A stretch of 64,000 bases of DNA from Limnovirga soli (GTDB lineage: Bacteria; Bacteroidota; Bacteroidia; Chitinophagales; Chitinophagaceae): positions 310,001 to 374,000 of the forward strand of contig NZ_WHPF01000006.1 of NCBI RefSeq assembly GCF_013106755.1, read 5' to 3'. A model generated the notes under the pieces. It was not told the origin of the DNA and searched no databases. It saw only the letters and a list, made by a program, of their open reading frames with translations. A program made the position numbers and the translations under genes. Within the stretch, counting starts at the first letter, position 1; each line of letters starts with the position of its first letter. Shown here piece after piece: positions 7,451 through 16,227 of the stretch.

Positions 7451-8857
7451 TTATTTTCCGTTTAATCTGTCGCTTAAAATTTTGCTATAAGATTTTTTTA
7501 TAGATTTTTCAGTTGATGTAAGCTGATTATTAGGTATTGGATTTAACTCAGAAGGATCTAACCTGATATTATAAAATCCACCACCATTTACTGAGTCGTA
7601 TAATTTGTAAGTGTAATCCCAAATAAAACTGATATTTGGCTCTCTTTGATAATCTCTGGGCCAGTAGCAATAAGAATTAGTTCTTTGTTTTCTGGCCGAA
7701 ATAGCACTTTTCATATTATCATAAAAAGTAACACCATCTAATGTACCCCATGTAGTTGGTTTTGATACTTTGGCAATTTCAGCAAAAGTGGGTAAAAAGT
7801 CAGTCATATCAACCAAAGAAGTGTCTTCTACATTTGGTGCTACCAAAGCAGGGCTATACACAAACAAGGGAACTCTTAAGTTCTTTTCAATAGTAGAACC
7901 CTTACCACCTTGTACCGTTTGACCTTTATACTGAGAAGACAAACGCTTATTGGTACCATTATCACTGGTAAAAATAATGATGGTATTATTCATTAACCCA
8001 GCCTGCTGTACCTTGGTAATAATTTTACCTATTGTTTTATCAATATAGGACACCATATCGCCTAAGTACTTAGGATCGGCACGGGCAACATCATCTACAG
8101 CTGGGTTCCAGCTTGCAAAATCGGGGTTATCTGGTGTAGGCGACCATGGCTTTTGAATAAGACTATTAGAATAAGCAAGGAAAAAAGGTTTGTTTCTATT
8201 GCTATCAATAAAAGCACTGGCATAATCAAAAAATAAATCTTCAGAATATTTACCTTCTACAAAAGCGTCAGATAAATATTGGCCATTTTCATACAAATAA
8301 GGGTTTTTATATCTGCGGGTAAACTGGTCATTACCATTGTTGGCATCTGGATTAAAAGGCATAAATACCCTGTATTTATCAAAACCATGGTTTCTGATAG
8401 AGGTATCGCCACCATCAAATTGCCATTTACCTACAAAACATGTTTGGTAGTTTGCATCGTGCAATAAGTTACCAATTGATTTTTCAGTTGGAGGTAAAAA
8501 GCCAAATTCTACCCAATTTCTAAAACAATATTTTCCGGTAAAAAGGGCCAGTCTGGACGGTGGGCCATCAGGATGTGGAGAAAACCTGGAAAAACGCATA
8601 CCGTTGGCTACCATAAAATCCAGATTAGGGGTGGTATAGGTCTCCCCACCTGTAGAAGCTGGAATTTCATAGCCAAAATCATCGGCCATAATTAAAATAA
8701 TGTTTGGCGTAGAAGACCTTTTAGCTGAACTCAGGTCAGCTGAAGCATCAGCTGTAACCGCTTTTTTCTCTAAAGATTTTGAACAGGAAGTAAACACCAA
8801 CAATACAGAAAGAAATAATGCGGCGTTTAGGGTTAGTTTGTAAAATGTAGACTTCAT
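7451..8857 (-). CDS. Sulfatase-fold lipoprotein with altered active site
   Basis: This 468-aa protein has a lipoprotein signal ending in FTSC (Cys25), so it is probably anchored in the envelope. The alkaline-phosphatase-superfamily sulfatase fold is clear: IILIMADDFGYE (metal Asp pair), GKWQFDGG, IIFTSDNGTNKR (metal Asp-Asn) and a late Lys in GGKGSTIEKNLRVPL. The nucleophile motif [C/S]-x-P-S-R reads GPPSR, so Gly stands where the formylglycine precursor should be (GGC at that codon). LALFTGKY after it is normal. The usual GKWH His is Gln. It may be inactive, a binding protein, or a hydrolase with other chemistry. No sulfatase-maturing enzyme is nearby. Single-gene unit with its own terminator. 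Confidence 0.88.
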   Translation of the reverse strand: MKSTFYKLTLNAALFLSVLLVFTSCSKSLEKKAVTADASADLSSAKRSSTPNIILIMADDFGYEIPASTGGETYTTPNLDFMVANGMRFSRFSPHPDGPPSRLALFTGKYCFRNWVEFGFLPPTEKSIGNLLHDANYQTCFVGKWQFDGGDTSIRNHGFDKYRVFMPFNPDANNGNDQFTRRYKNPYLYENGQYLSDAFVEGKYSEDLFFDYASAFIDSNRNKPFFLAYSNSLIQKPWSPTPDNPDFASWNPAVDDVARADPKYLGDMVSYIDKTIGKIITKVQQAGLMNNTIIIFTSDNGTNKRLSSQYKGQTVQGGKGSTIEKNLRVPLFVYSPALVAPNVEDTSLVDMTDFLPTFAEIAKVSKPTTWGTLDGVTFYDNMKSAISARKQRTNSYCYWPRDYQREPNISFIWDYTYKLYDSVNGGGFYNIRLDPSELNPIPNNQLTSTEKSIKKSYSKILSDRLNGK

Positions 8858-9102
8858 TATTAAAATGATTATTTATGTAAAAATACTCAAAGGCCCCGCA
8901 CGGCAGATGGGCATTCTATTAAATAAAAATTAAATTGAAATACGATAATTTAAAACACATTAAAGCTTATAAATCAATTAATTATAATCAATTCTTAAGT
9001 AAAATCCTGACCCATTTCAACACCTTTTTTTTCATTTATAACATTCAATACGATTATTATTTAACTTCATCGCTTTGCATAATACGTTAACCAAAAACTG
9101 CT

Positions 9103-10365
9103 ATGGAACGATTTCAGGGACTTATTGGCGTGGTATTAATTCTTGGCCTGGCCTGGCTGGTATCTAATAATAAAAAGAAAATCAACTACCGGTTAGTAGC
9201 AAGTGGCATTGGCTTACAGGTACTTATTGCTGTACTTATTTTTAAAGTGCCATTTGTACAGGACTTTTTTCAAGGCTTGGGTAAAGTAATGGAAAAAATA
9301 GAAATTTTTGCCCGGCAGGGTGCCTCCTTTGTATATGGCGGCATTATTACCCAACAGCCAGATGGCACCACTGCAAACTATATAGGTGGCGGTTTTGTGT
9401 TTGCCTTTAATGTTACTGCAACTATTATCCTTGTTTGTGCACTGGTAGCCATATTTTATCATTATGGTATTATGCAAAGGGTAGTTTCGGTAATTGCTAA
9501 AGCCATGAATTTCATTATGCGGGTTAGCGGTGCCGAGGCGCTTAGCAATGTGGCCAGCGCATTTGTGGGTCAGGTAGAAGCACAGGTAATGATACGCCCC
9601 TATTTAAAGGGCATGACCAAAAGCGAATTACTCGCCAGCATGAGTGGTAGCCTGGCATGTATTGCAGGTGGCATTTTAGTAGTTTATGCCAATATGGGTG
9701 CACAGGCAGGTTTAAACCTGGCCCCAAAACTTATTACAGCCAGTTTAATGGCTGCACCCGGCGCTTTGGTAATTTCTAAAATTGTTTTCCCCGAAACAGA
9801 AGAAAGCCAAACCATGGGCAAGGTTAAACTGGAAGTTAAAAGCAATTATGCCAATGTAATTGACGCAGTTTCGCATGGCGCCGGCGATGGTTTTAAAATT
9901 GCCATGAATGTAATTGCCATGTTAATTGGTTTTATCGCAGTAATTGCCACGCTTGATTATTTACTTACTGCTATTGGCCACTTAATACACCTTCCTTTCG
10001 ATCTTACCTTGAACTGGATTTTTGGTAAAATATTTTACCCTTTTGCATGGGCAATGGGAGTGCCTTCTCAGGATGTTGGTAATGCGGCCACATTATTGGG
10101 TCAAAAACTTACTGTTAACGAGTTTGTGGCGTTTAATAACTTAACCAATAAATCTGTTCCCATTCTTACTGAAAAAGGCCTGCTTATCATTAGTATTGCC
10201 ATTTGCGGTTTTGCAAATTTCAGTAGTGTGGGTATGCAAATTGGCGGTATTGGAGAACTGGCACCTGAACGCCGTAAAGACCTGGCACAGCTGGGCCTTA
10301 AAGCATTGTTCTGTGGTACATTAGCATCTTACTTGTCTGCAGCCATTGCCGGTATATTGATGTAA
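9103..10365 (+). CDS. NupC-type concentrative nucleoside transporter
   Basis: This 420-aa inner-membrane protein has about ten hydrophobic segments and the CNT-family core. Conserved parts are GGFVFAFNVTAT, the SGAEALSNVASAFVGQVEA helix-hairpin region that binds nucleoside, MSGSLACIAGGILVVYANMG, and the C-terminal half with GVPSQDVGNAATLLGQK and ICGFANFSSVGMQIGGIG. CNT proteins import nucleosides with H+ or Na+. Length and order match full-length family members. It stands alone; the start ATG at 9103 gives MERFQG directly before the first helix. Confidence 0.93.
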   Translation: MERFQGLIGVVLILGLAWLVSNNKKKINYRLVASGIGLQVLIAVLIFKVPFVQDFFQGLGKVMEKIEIFARQGASFVYGGIITQQPDGTTANYIGGGFVFAFNVTATIILVCALVAIFYHYGIMQRVVSVIAKAMNFIMRVSGAEALSNVASAFVGQVEAQVMIRPYLKGMTKSELLASMSGSLACIAGGILVVYANMGAQAGLNLAPKLITASLMAAPGALVISKIVFPETEESQTMGKVKLEVKSNYANVIDAVSHGAGDGFKIAMNVIAMLIGFIAVIATLDYLLTAIGHLIHLPFDLTLNWIFGKIFYPFAWAMGVPSQDVGNAATLLGQKLTVNEFVAFNNLTNKSVPILTEKGLLIISIAICGFANFSSVGMQIGGIGELAPERRKDLAQLGLKALFCGTLASYLSAAIAGILM

Positions 10366-10374
10366 ATATTTTGG

Positions 10375-10429
10375 TAGCCGGCTTTAACTTAAACATGAGG
10401 CTTTACTTGCCACGCTCGGTTCAGGGTTC
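10375..10429 (+). repeat. Dispersed repeat B, copy 1
   Basis: GTAGCCGGC element, 16-nt spacer, then GGCTTTACTTGCCACGCTCG and GTTCAGGGTTC. The left half up to ACTTGC is the same as repeat A; the right half is different. Confidence 0.85.
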
Positions 10430-10502
10430 TGATCAGGTGGCAGCACATAAGCAATAAGTGCTTTATTATTCACCAACTGGTTTTTTGCTGCTATATATTC
10501 CT

Positions 10503-10530
10503 GTGTACAAGTGTGCGACGCAAGCGGTGC
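10503..10530 (-). repeat. Dispersed repeat A, copy 4
   Basis: GTACAAGTGTGCGACGCAAG, followed by CGGTGC instead of TAAAGC. It lies 70 nt from a B copy in the opposite orientation. Confidence 0.85.
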
Positions 10531-10567
10531 TACATTAAAATACATCTGTTTGGCCAAAAAATATCAC

Positions 10568-10597
10568 AAAGCCTTCACTAATACGAAGGCTTTTGTT
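10568..10597 (+). terminator. Terminator between the nucleoside transporter and mqnE
   Basis: AAAGCCTTC-actaata-CGAAGGCTTTTG: clear stem with a T-rich tail, 200 nt after the transporter stop and just before mqnE. Confidence 0.7.
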
Positions 10598-10644
10598 TGT
10601 GGTATATAAAAGCGTTAATACCTTTGCACCATTAATTACAATAC

Positions 10645-11823
10645 ATGCACACGATGATTACCGGAATAGAAGCAATAGTGGATGCCGTAACAGACATTGA
10701 ATTAAAACATATTGGCCAAAAAGTATTAGCGAATGAACGCATAAGTTTTAAGGAAGGCGTTATTTTATTTGAGAAAGGCTCACTGGGTTATTTAGGCGCA
10801 CTGGCCAATTGGGTAAGAGAACAAAAGCACGGAAACATCACCTATTTTAACCGCAACTTTCACATAGAACCTACGAATGTATGTGTGTTTAGCTGTGCAT
10901 TTTGCGCGTATAGCCGCCTGTATGCACACAGGGAAGAAGGCTGGGAACTTAGCACACAACAAATGCTGGATATTGTAAAAAGCTACGATGGGAAACCTGT
11001 AACAGAAGTGCATATTGTGGGCGGCGTACATCCTAAACTTAATATGGAGTTTTTTATGGATGTGATGAAACAAATAAAAGCCCACAGACCTGATTTACAT
11101 ATTAAAGGTTACACTGCAGTAGAGCTGGATTATATGTTTAGAAAAGCCAAACTTAGTGCTGAAGAAGGGTTAACTATGTTAAAAGCTGCCGGGCTTGACT
11201 CTTTACCCGGTGGTGGTGCTGAGATTTTTCACCCTGAAATACGGGAGAAAATTTGTGCAGATAAAGTAGATGCAGATGGCTGGCTGAATATACACCGTAC
11301 CGCACATTTACTGGGCATGCATAGTAATGCTACCATGTTATACGGCCATATAGAAAGTTACGAACACCGCATAGACCATATGGACAGGCTTAGAACCCTG
11401 CAGGATGAAACAGGTGGTTTCAACACTTTTATTCCGCTTAAGTTTCGCAATATGGATAATGATATGAGCCATGTACCTGAAAGCACTATTATTGAGGATA
11501 TGCGTCTGTATGCAGTAGCCCGCTTGTACATGGATAACTTTCCACACCTGAAAGCTTACTGGCCAATGCTGGGTAGAAAAAATGCCCAACTTACATTGAG
11601 CTTTGGTGTAAATGATTTGGATGGCACCATTGATGATACCACAAAAATTTACTCTATGGCTGGCAGCGAAGAACAAAACCCAAGCCTTTCTACAGCTGAA
11701 TTGGTTGCGCTGATAAAACAGGTAAAAAGAGAACCAGTAGAAAGAGACACCCTGTACAACGAAATAAAAAATTATGCTGATATAAGCCAAACCGAAATGG
11801 AAATAAACCCATTATACAATTAG
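10645..11823 (+). CDS. mqnE: Aminodeoxyfutalosine synthase (radical SAM)
   Basis: This 392-aa radical SAM enzyme has the CX3CX2C cluster at Cys80, Cys84 and Cys87 (CVFSCAFC). The MqnE signature GGGAEIFHPEIREKIC is followed by HRTAHLLGMHSNATMLYGHI. MqnE joins 3-[(1-carboxyvinyl)oxy]benzoate and SAM to form aminodeoxyfutalosine in the futalosine route to menaquinone. The close relative MqnC differs in this central region, so MqnE is preferred. Starts at 10645 or 10654 are both possible. No other menaquinone gene is adjacent. A terminator follows 20 nt after the stop. Confidence 0.94.
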   Translation: MHTMITGIEAIVDAVTDIELKHIGQKVLANERISFKEGVILFEKGSLGYLGALANWVREQKHGNITYFNRNFHIEPTNVCVFSCAFCAYSRLYAHREEGWELSTQQMLDIVKSYDGKPVTEVHIVGGVHPKLNMEFFMDVMKQIKAHRPDLHIKGYTAVELDYMFRKAKLSAEEGLTMLKAAGLDSLPGGGAEIFHPEIREKICADKVDADGWLNIHRTAHLLGMHSNATMLYGHIESYEHRIDHMDRLRTLQDETGGFNTFIPLKFRNMDNDMSHVPESTIIEDMRLYAVARLYMDNFPHLKAYWPMLGRKNAQLTLSFGVNDLDGTIDDTTKIYSMAGSEEQNPSLSTAELVALIKQVKREPVERDTLYNEIKNYADISQTEMEINPLYN

Positions 11824-11840
11824 CTTAATACACTTTACTT

Positions 11841-11876
11841 AAAAAAGCCATCCCGATATGCAGGATGGCTTTTTTA
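11841..11876 (+). terminator. Terminator after mqnE
   Basis: Stem AAAAAAGCCATCC/GGATGGCTTTTTT with a short CGATATGCA loop; symmetric A and T runs. Confidence 0.88.
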
Positions 11877-12335
11877 TGATGCACCTTTTATAAGTTTAAT
11901 GGCCAGAACAAAATAGGTAATGTTATGGTTTGTGAGGCATCTCTTTTTATAGAATGAATTTGCTCGTTTTATAAAAAACAACTCAATACTATTGGCTCAG
12001 GTACCGGCCAACGAACGCAACAGCCATCTTGAAAAACAAACTGGCGAAAGAAGGTATAATTCTCCTTAAAAATGCAACTGGTCAGAATGGCCATGCCCAA
12101 CTGCGCTCTATTCAAACCACATCAGGCATTCCATTTCCTGATGTTGAGGCAATTAATTGTGTGGCGGCGCTGGAATGCATTGTATCACCATCAACGAGCC
12201 ATTAGTACACTTACACAATTTTGTTAAAACACATCCGTTATCAAAAAAATTTATGTAATGCACAGCTGTTAGCATCTTTATAACAGTTTGTATCGCTAAT
12301 CAAAAATACATTTGTAAGGTATTAATACATTTTTG
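11877..12335. other. Long intergenic stretch with a possible gene relic
   Basis: No intact gene is seen. On the plus strand one frame stays open from about 11981 to the TAG at 12201-12203. It has no ATG at its start, only a TTG at 12029, and contains a plausible peptide (KLAKEGIILLKNATGQNG). It could be a decayed gene fragment or chance; I cannot assign it to a family. Nearer 12300 the sequence is AT-rich and probably carries the promoter for the TonB-like gene. Confidence 0.3.
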
Positions 12336-12391
12336 GTAGCAGGCTACAGGTGGTTAATGCGGCTTTACTTGCCACGCTCGGTTCAGGGTTC
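12336..12391 (+). repeat. Dispersed repeat B, copy 2
   Basis: GTAGCAGGC, spacer, then GGCTTTACTTGCCACGCTCG and GTTCAGGGTTC, 96 nt upstream of the TonB-like gene. Read as protein it would falsely extend that gene. Confidence 0.85.
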
Positions 12392-12486
12392 ATCCTTTGT
12401 GGCAGCATAAAACAGCAGTAAGCAAATGTGGTTATACAACAAAAGCAGGTGTAAAACCAATCACCAAAAACAAACAAAGGCACAAC

Positions 12487-13365
12487 ATGACCAACTATAA
12501 ACAATTACATCAGCATTTTGAAAGACAAAAAAATATCAAAGCATTTGGTATTACTGTGTTTATTATGGCTGGCTTATTTATGGTACTATTCTTAGTAAGC
12601 TGGACCATTCCAGTGGCACAGCCACCCTTAGTGGATGAAGGCATAGAAGTTAACCTGGGCAATAGTGATCAGGGTTTTGGCGATATTCCTCCACAAATAC
12701 CCGGAGAACTTTCTGCCGAACCAGAAACCGCTGTAAATGCACCAGCCACCACACAAGCTGCTGCTGAAACCAATTCCGAAGTTGCGGATAATAATGAACC
12801 GGATGCACCGGTTATAAAAACAGCAGCTAAGCCAGAAATAAAACCAAATGCAAAAGCAAAAGAAAATACCACGGCAACAAAACCAACCAATAAACCGGTA
12901 GTAGTTACAGAACCAAAACCGGCTAAACCAAAAGCGGTATATGCAGGGGGCAAAAACCCCAACACTGGCGGTAATAATGCTGATAGTTATAATAATGCTA
13001 CCAATCAGGGCATTGCCGGTGGCAAAGGCGATCAGGGTAAACCAAATGGCAACCCCAACTCAGATAGTTATACCGGCAATGGGGGTACAGGTAATGGCGG
13101 CATTAATATTGTTAGTGGCCTTGAAGGTCGTAAAATAAGCAGCAGTGCCCGCTTTGAAGACACTTACAAATATGGAGGCAAAGTTGTAGTGAATATAACA
13201 GTAGATGAAAATGGGAATGTGATAAGCCAAAGTTTAAAACAGCCAAGCCCTTTTCCTGACATCAATAAAATTGCTTTAAAAAGAGCTTCCCAGTTAAAGT
13301 TTAGCAAGGGTGCCGAAACACAAAGCGGCTCGGTAGTAATAAAATTTGAGAGCCCGAAAGGATAA
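12487..13365 (+). CDS. TonB-like energy transducer protein
   Basis: Starting at ATG 12487 (MTNYKQLH) the protein has 292 aa; a longer frame starts at a TTG just past repeat B and has no merit. One transmembrane helix lies at about 24-44. A long Ala/Pro/Lys/Thr-rich spacer (about 65-160) and a Gly/Asn-rich stretch (about 160-215) follow. The C-terminal domain (about 220-292) has the TonB pattern GGKVVVNITVDENGNV then IALKRASQLKFS. TonB couples the proton motive force through ExbBD to outer-membrane receptors. ExbB/ExbD are not adjacent. The gene is 18 nt upstream of folC, so the two probably share a transcript. Confidence 0.82.
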   Translation: MTNYKQLHQHFERQKNIKAFGITVFIMAGLFMVLFLVSWTIPVAQPPLVDEGIEVNLGNSDQGFGDIPPQIPGELSAEPETAVNAPATTQAAAETNSEVADNNEPDAPVIKTAAKPEIKPNAKAKENTTATKPTNKPVVVTEPKPAKPKAVYAGGKNPNTGGNNADSYNNATNQGIAGGKGDQGKPNGNPNSDSYTGNGGTGNGGINIVSGLEGRKISSSARFEDTYKYGGKVVVNITVDENGNVISQSLKQPSPFPDINKIALKRASQLKFSKGAETQSGSVVIKFESPKG

Positions 13366-13383
13366 TCTTTTTATCTTGGCTGC

Positions 13384-14688
13384 ATGACTTACGAGGAAAC
13401 CATTGCCTATCTCTATAATGCTTTACCTATGTTTAGCCGCATAGGTGCGGCTGCCTATAAAAAAGACCTGACCAATACATTACTGCTTTGCGAAGCCCTG
13501 GGCAATCCACAAAACCATTTCAGGAGTATACATATTGCCGGCACCAATGGCAAAGGCAGTACCAGCCATATGCTGGCTGCAGTATTACAAACAGCAGGAT
13601 ATAAAACCGGATTATACACTTCCCCACATTTAAAAGATTTTAGGGAGAGAATAAAAATTAACGGTGCTATGTGCAGCAAGCAGTTTGTAATTGAGTTTGT
13701 TGAAAAAATTCAACCACTTATTGCCACCGTACAACCTTCTTTTTTTGAGATAACGGTAGCCATGGCTTTTAGCTGGTTTGCGCAGGAAAAGATAGATATT
13801 GCCATTATTGAAGTGGGCCTTGGCGGCAGGCTAGACAGCACCAATATTATACAACCACTCTTAAGTATTATTACCAATATTGGCTGGGACCATATGAATA
13901 TGCTGGGCGACAGTTTAGAAAAAATTGCTGCTGAAAAAGCAGGCATTATAAAACCTAACACGCCTGTAATAATTGGTGAATATTTACCAGAAACCAAACC
14001 GGTATTTAGCAATGTGGCAGCCAGCAATAATGCACCACTAATTTTTGCCAGTGAATTGTTTTATGTTAGCGATTGGCAATACCAACACCATAAACTGGAA
14101 ATCACCATTACAAATGTGCATACCAATGAGCATGTAAATTATCAGCTTGATTTGCCGGGGGTATACCAAACAAAAAATATTATTGCAGTTATTACAGCCA
14201 TTCAGCAATTACAACAATTGGGTTATAGTATTTCGCACGAACAGGTGTTTAAAGGTGTAGGTCAAACCAAACAGCTTACGGGTTTACATGGGCGCTGGGA
14301 GTTGATAAACCAACACCCAACTGTTATATTGGATGTGGCGCATAATGTGGATGGCATTAAGCAAATTACCGCCCAGCTTGAATTAAGCAATTACCATGCA
14401 TTACATATTGTGATAGGCATGGTAAAAGACAAAGAAATTGATGCTGTACTGGCATTGCTGCCAATAACAGCGCATTATTATTTTACCAAAGCCCAAATAC
14501 CCCGTGCTTTAGACGAAATTACGCTGCAGGAAAAAGCAGCCAGCTACCTGCTTAAGGGCAATGCATTTGCAGATGTAAATACTGCTCTTGAGGCCGCAAT
14601 TACGCAGGCGCATAAGGATGATTTGATTTTGGTTTGTGGCAGCGTTTTTTTAGTAGGCGAAGTAAATAATCTTGTTTTGGGCAATTAG
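13384..14688 (+). CDS. folC: Bifunctional folylpolyglutamate synthase/dihydrofolate synthase
   Basis: This 434-aa Mur-ligase-family enzyme has the ATP-binding loop GTNGKGSTS at about 58-66, the SPHLKDFRERIKING substrate loop, the EVGLGGRLDSTN metal region and NIGWDHMNMLG. It ligates glutamate to dihydropteroate and to folates using ATP. Length is normal for the family. It is transcribed from 18 nt after the TonB-like gene, an unrelated function, so co-transcription rather than shared biology is likely. Confidence 0.95.
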   Translation: MTYEETIAYLYNALPMFSRIGAAAYKKDLTNTLLLCEALGNPQNHFRSIHIAGTNGKGSTSHMLAAVLQTAGYKTGLYTSPHLKDFRERIKINGAMCSKQFVIEFVEKIQPLIATVQPSFFEITVAMAFSWFAQEKIDIAIIEVGLGGRLDSTNIIQPLLSIITNIGWDHMNMLGDSLEKIAAEKAGIIKPNTPVIIGEYLPETKPVFSNVAASNNAPLIFASELFYVSDWQYQHHKLEITITNVHTNEHVNYQLDLPGVYQTKNIIAVITAIQQLQQLGYSISHEQVFKGVGQTKQLTGLHGRWELINQHPTVILDVAHNVDGIKQITAQLELSNYHALHIVIGMVKDKEIDAVLALLPITAHYYFTKAQIPRALDEITLQEKAASYLLKGNAFADVNTALEAAITQAHKDDLILVCGSVFLVGEVNNLVLGN

Positions 14689-14731
14689 TTTGTTGCCTGT
14701 TTGTAATAAAACCAGTATGGCATAAAATAAA

Positions 14732-14764
14732 AATACTATGCAGTTGTAAAAGCTGCATAGTATT
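14732..14764 (-). terminator. Hairpin terminator between folC and the acetyl-CoA hydrolase family gene
   Basis: Perfect 12-bp stem AATACTATGCAG/CTGCATAGTATT with a 9-nt loop. The minus-strand side is T-rich (TATTTTTATTTT), so it best serves the gene at 14835; it may also stop folC transcription. Confidence 0.75.
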
Positions 14765-14771
14765 ACCTATA

Positions 14772-14798
14772 GCACAAGAGTGCGACGCAAGTAAAGCC
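14772..14798 (-). repeat. Dispersed repeat A, copy 5
   Basis: GCACAAGAGTGCGACGCAAG followed by TAAAGCC, between convergent genes. Confidence 0.85.
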
Positions 14799-14834
14799 TA
14801 ATATATAAACTACACTTTGGCTAAAAAACTGCGG

Positions 14835-16124
14835 TTAAGAAAATCTTTTAAATCTTTCGAAGCAGGCTTTTTCGAGCATTTCCCTATCATCGGGGTGGGC
14901 TATATTAACAAGAGCCCTGGCACGCTGGTGCAGGTTTTTGCCAAATAAATAGGCCACACCATACTCAGTTACCACATAGTGCATATGCGCCCTTGTAGTA
15001 ACCACGCCTGCACCAGGCTTTAAAGTAGGCACCAAACGCGATACGCCTTTGGTTGTTCTTGAAGGAATGGCGATGATGGGTTTACCACCTTCGCTTAATG
15101 CGGCACCCCGCATAAAGTCCATTTGCCCACCCACACCAGAGTATTGCAATGTGCCAATAGAATCGGCACAAACCTGACCGGTTAAATCTATTTCAATAGC
15201 ACTGTTAATGGAAATAACTTTATTGTTACGGCGAATTACATGCGGATCGTTTACATAATCAATATCCAAAAAAGCAAATGCCGGATTATCATCTATATAA
15301 TCGTATAATTTTTTAGACCCTAATGCAAAGGATGTAACACATTTATTGGGATGGATTTTTTTATACCGGTTATTGATGACTTCTTTTTCCATTAATTGAA
15401 TAATACCGTCTGAGCACATTTCGGTATGTACACCAAGGTCTTTATGGTTGAGCAGGCAACCCAACACCGCATCCGGGATGGCGCCGATACCCATTTGAAG
15501 CGTACTTTTATCCTCAATTAGTTCGGCAATATATTCGCCTATGCGTTTCTCGTTGGGTCCAACTTTTTCGCTAAAACTGGTTTCGTGCATGGGGTCTTCA
15601 CAGTATACTGCTGCGTCAAACCTGCTAAAGTGAATCAATCCATCACCATGGGTTCTTGGAGCATTAGGGTTTACCTGGGCTATAATTTTTCTGGCAGTAT
15701 TTACAGCACTACGGGCAATATCAACTGAGGCACCCAGGGAACAATAGCCATGCTCATCTGGCGTACTTACATGTACTATTGCAACATCAATGGGTAAAAT
15801 ATTTCTTTTAAACAATTCCGGTATTTCACTTAAAAATACAGGCACATAATCTGCATACCCGTCTTTTACAGCATTACGCACACTGGCAGAAACGAATAAA
15901 GAATTAATATAAAAGTTCTCGCTAAATTCTGGCTTATCTACATATACATCTCCATATACCGTAATAGAAACAATTTCTACATTCTTTAGCCGATAGGCTT
16001 CTTTAGCAAGATTTTTTAATAGATAAGTAGGTGTGTGTGCACTTCCCTGAATAAATAACCGATAGTCTGATTGAACAATGGATAAGGCTTCTTCCGGGCT
16101 TACGTATGTAATATTGGCTTTCAT
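14835..16124 (-). CDS. Acetyl-CoA hydrolase/CoA-transferase family protein
   Basis: This 429-aa cytoplasmic protein has the two-domain Cat1/4-hydroxybutyrate CoA-transferase layout. The N-terminal half includes DVAIVHVSTPDEHGYCSLG. The catalytic Glu lies in GVHTEMCSDGI, and the C-terminal half has SGVGGQMDFMRGAALSEGGK and a late TEYGVAYLFGKNLHQRA. Such enzymes move CoA between acetate or other short acids, or hydrolyse acetyl-CoA. It is the last gene of the minus-strand run from 20464, about 100 nt after the dipeptidase gene. It could handle acetyl- or acyl-CoA made from the amino acids that the run appears to break down, which is inference. Confidence 0.9.
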   Translation of the reverse strand: MKANITYVSPEEALSIVQSDYRLFIQGSAHTPTYLLKNLAKEAYRLKNVEIVSITVYGDVYVDKPEFSENFYINSLFVSASVRNAVKDGYADYVPVFLSEIPELFKRNILPIDVAIVHVSTPDEHGYCSLGASVDIARSAVNTARKIIAQVNPNAPRTHGDGLIHFSRFDAAVYCEDPMHETSFSEKVGPNEKRIGEYIAELIEDKSTLQMGIGAIPDAVLGCLLNHKDLGVHTEMCSDGIIQLMEKEVINNRYKKIHPNKCVTSFALGSKKLYDYIDDNPAFAFLDIDYVNDPHVIRRNNKVISINSAIEIDLTGQVCADSIGTLQYSGVGGQMDFMRGAALSEGGKPIIAIPSRTTKGVSRLVPTLKPGAGVVTTRAHMHYVVTEYGVAYLFGKNLHQRARALVNIAHPDDREMLEKACFERFKRFS

Positions 16125-16227
16125 AAACTATTTTTTACAAAGCTAAAAGCGTCAACTATTTTATAATATGACATTAATCATTGATATAGCTAATTAAAAT
16201 AATTTATTATATGCATTTTGCTTTCAA

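Noticed and set aside
12941-13138. 65-codon frame inside the TonB-like gene
   Set aside because: It is an off-frame reading of the Gly/Asn-rich linker; the TonB-like frame explains the region fully.
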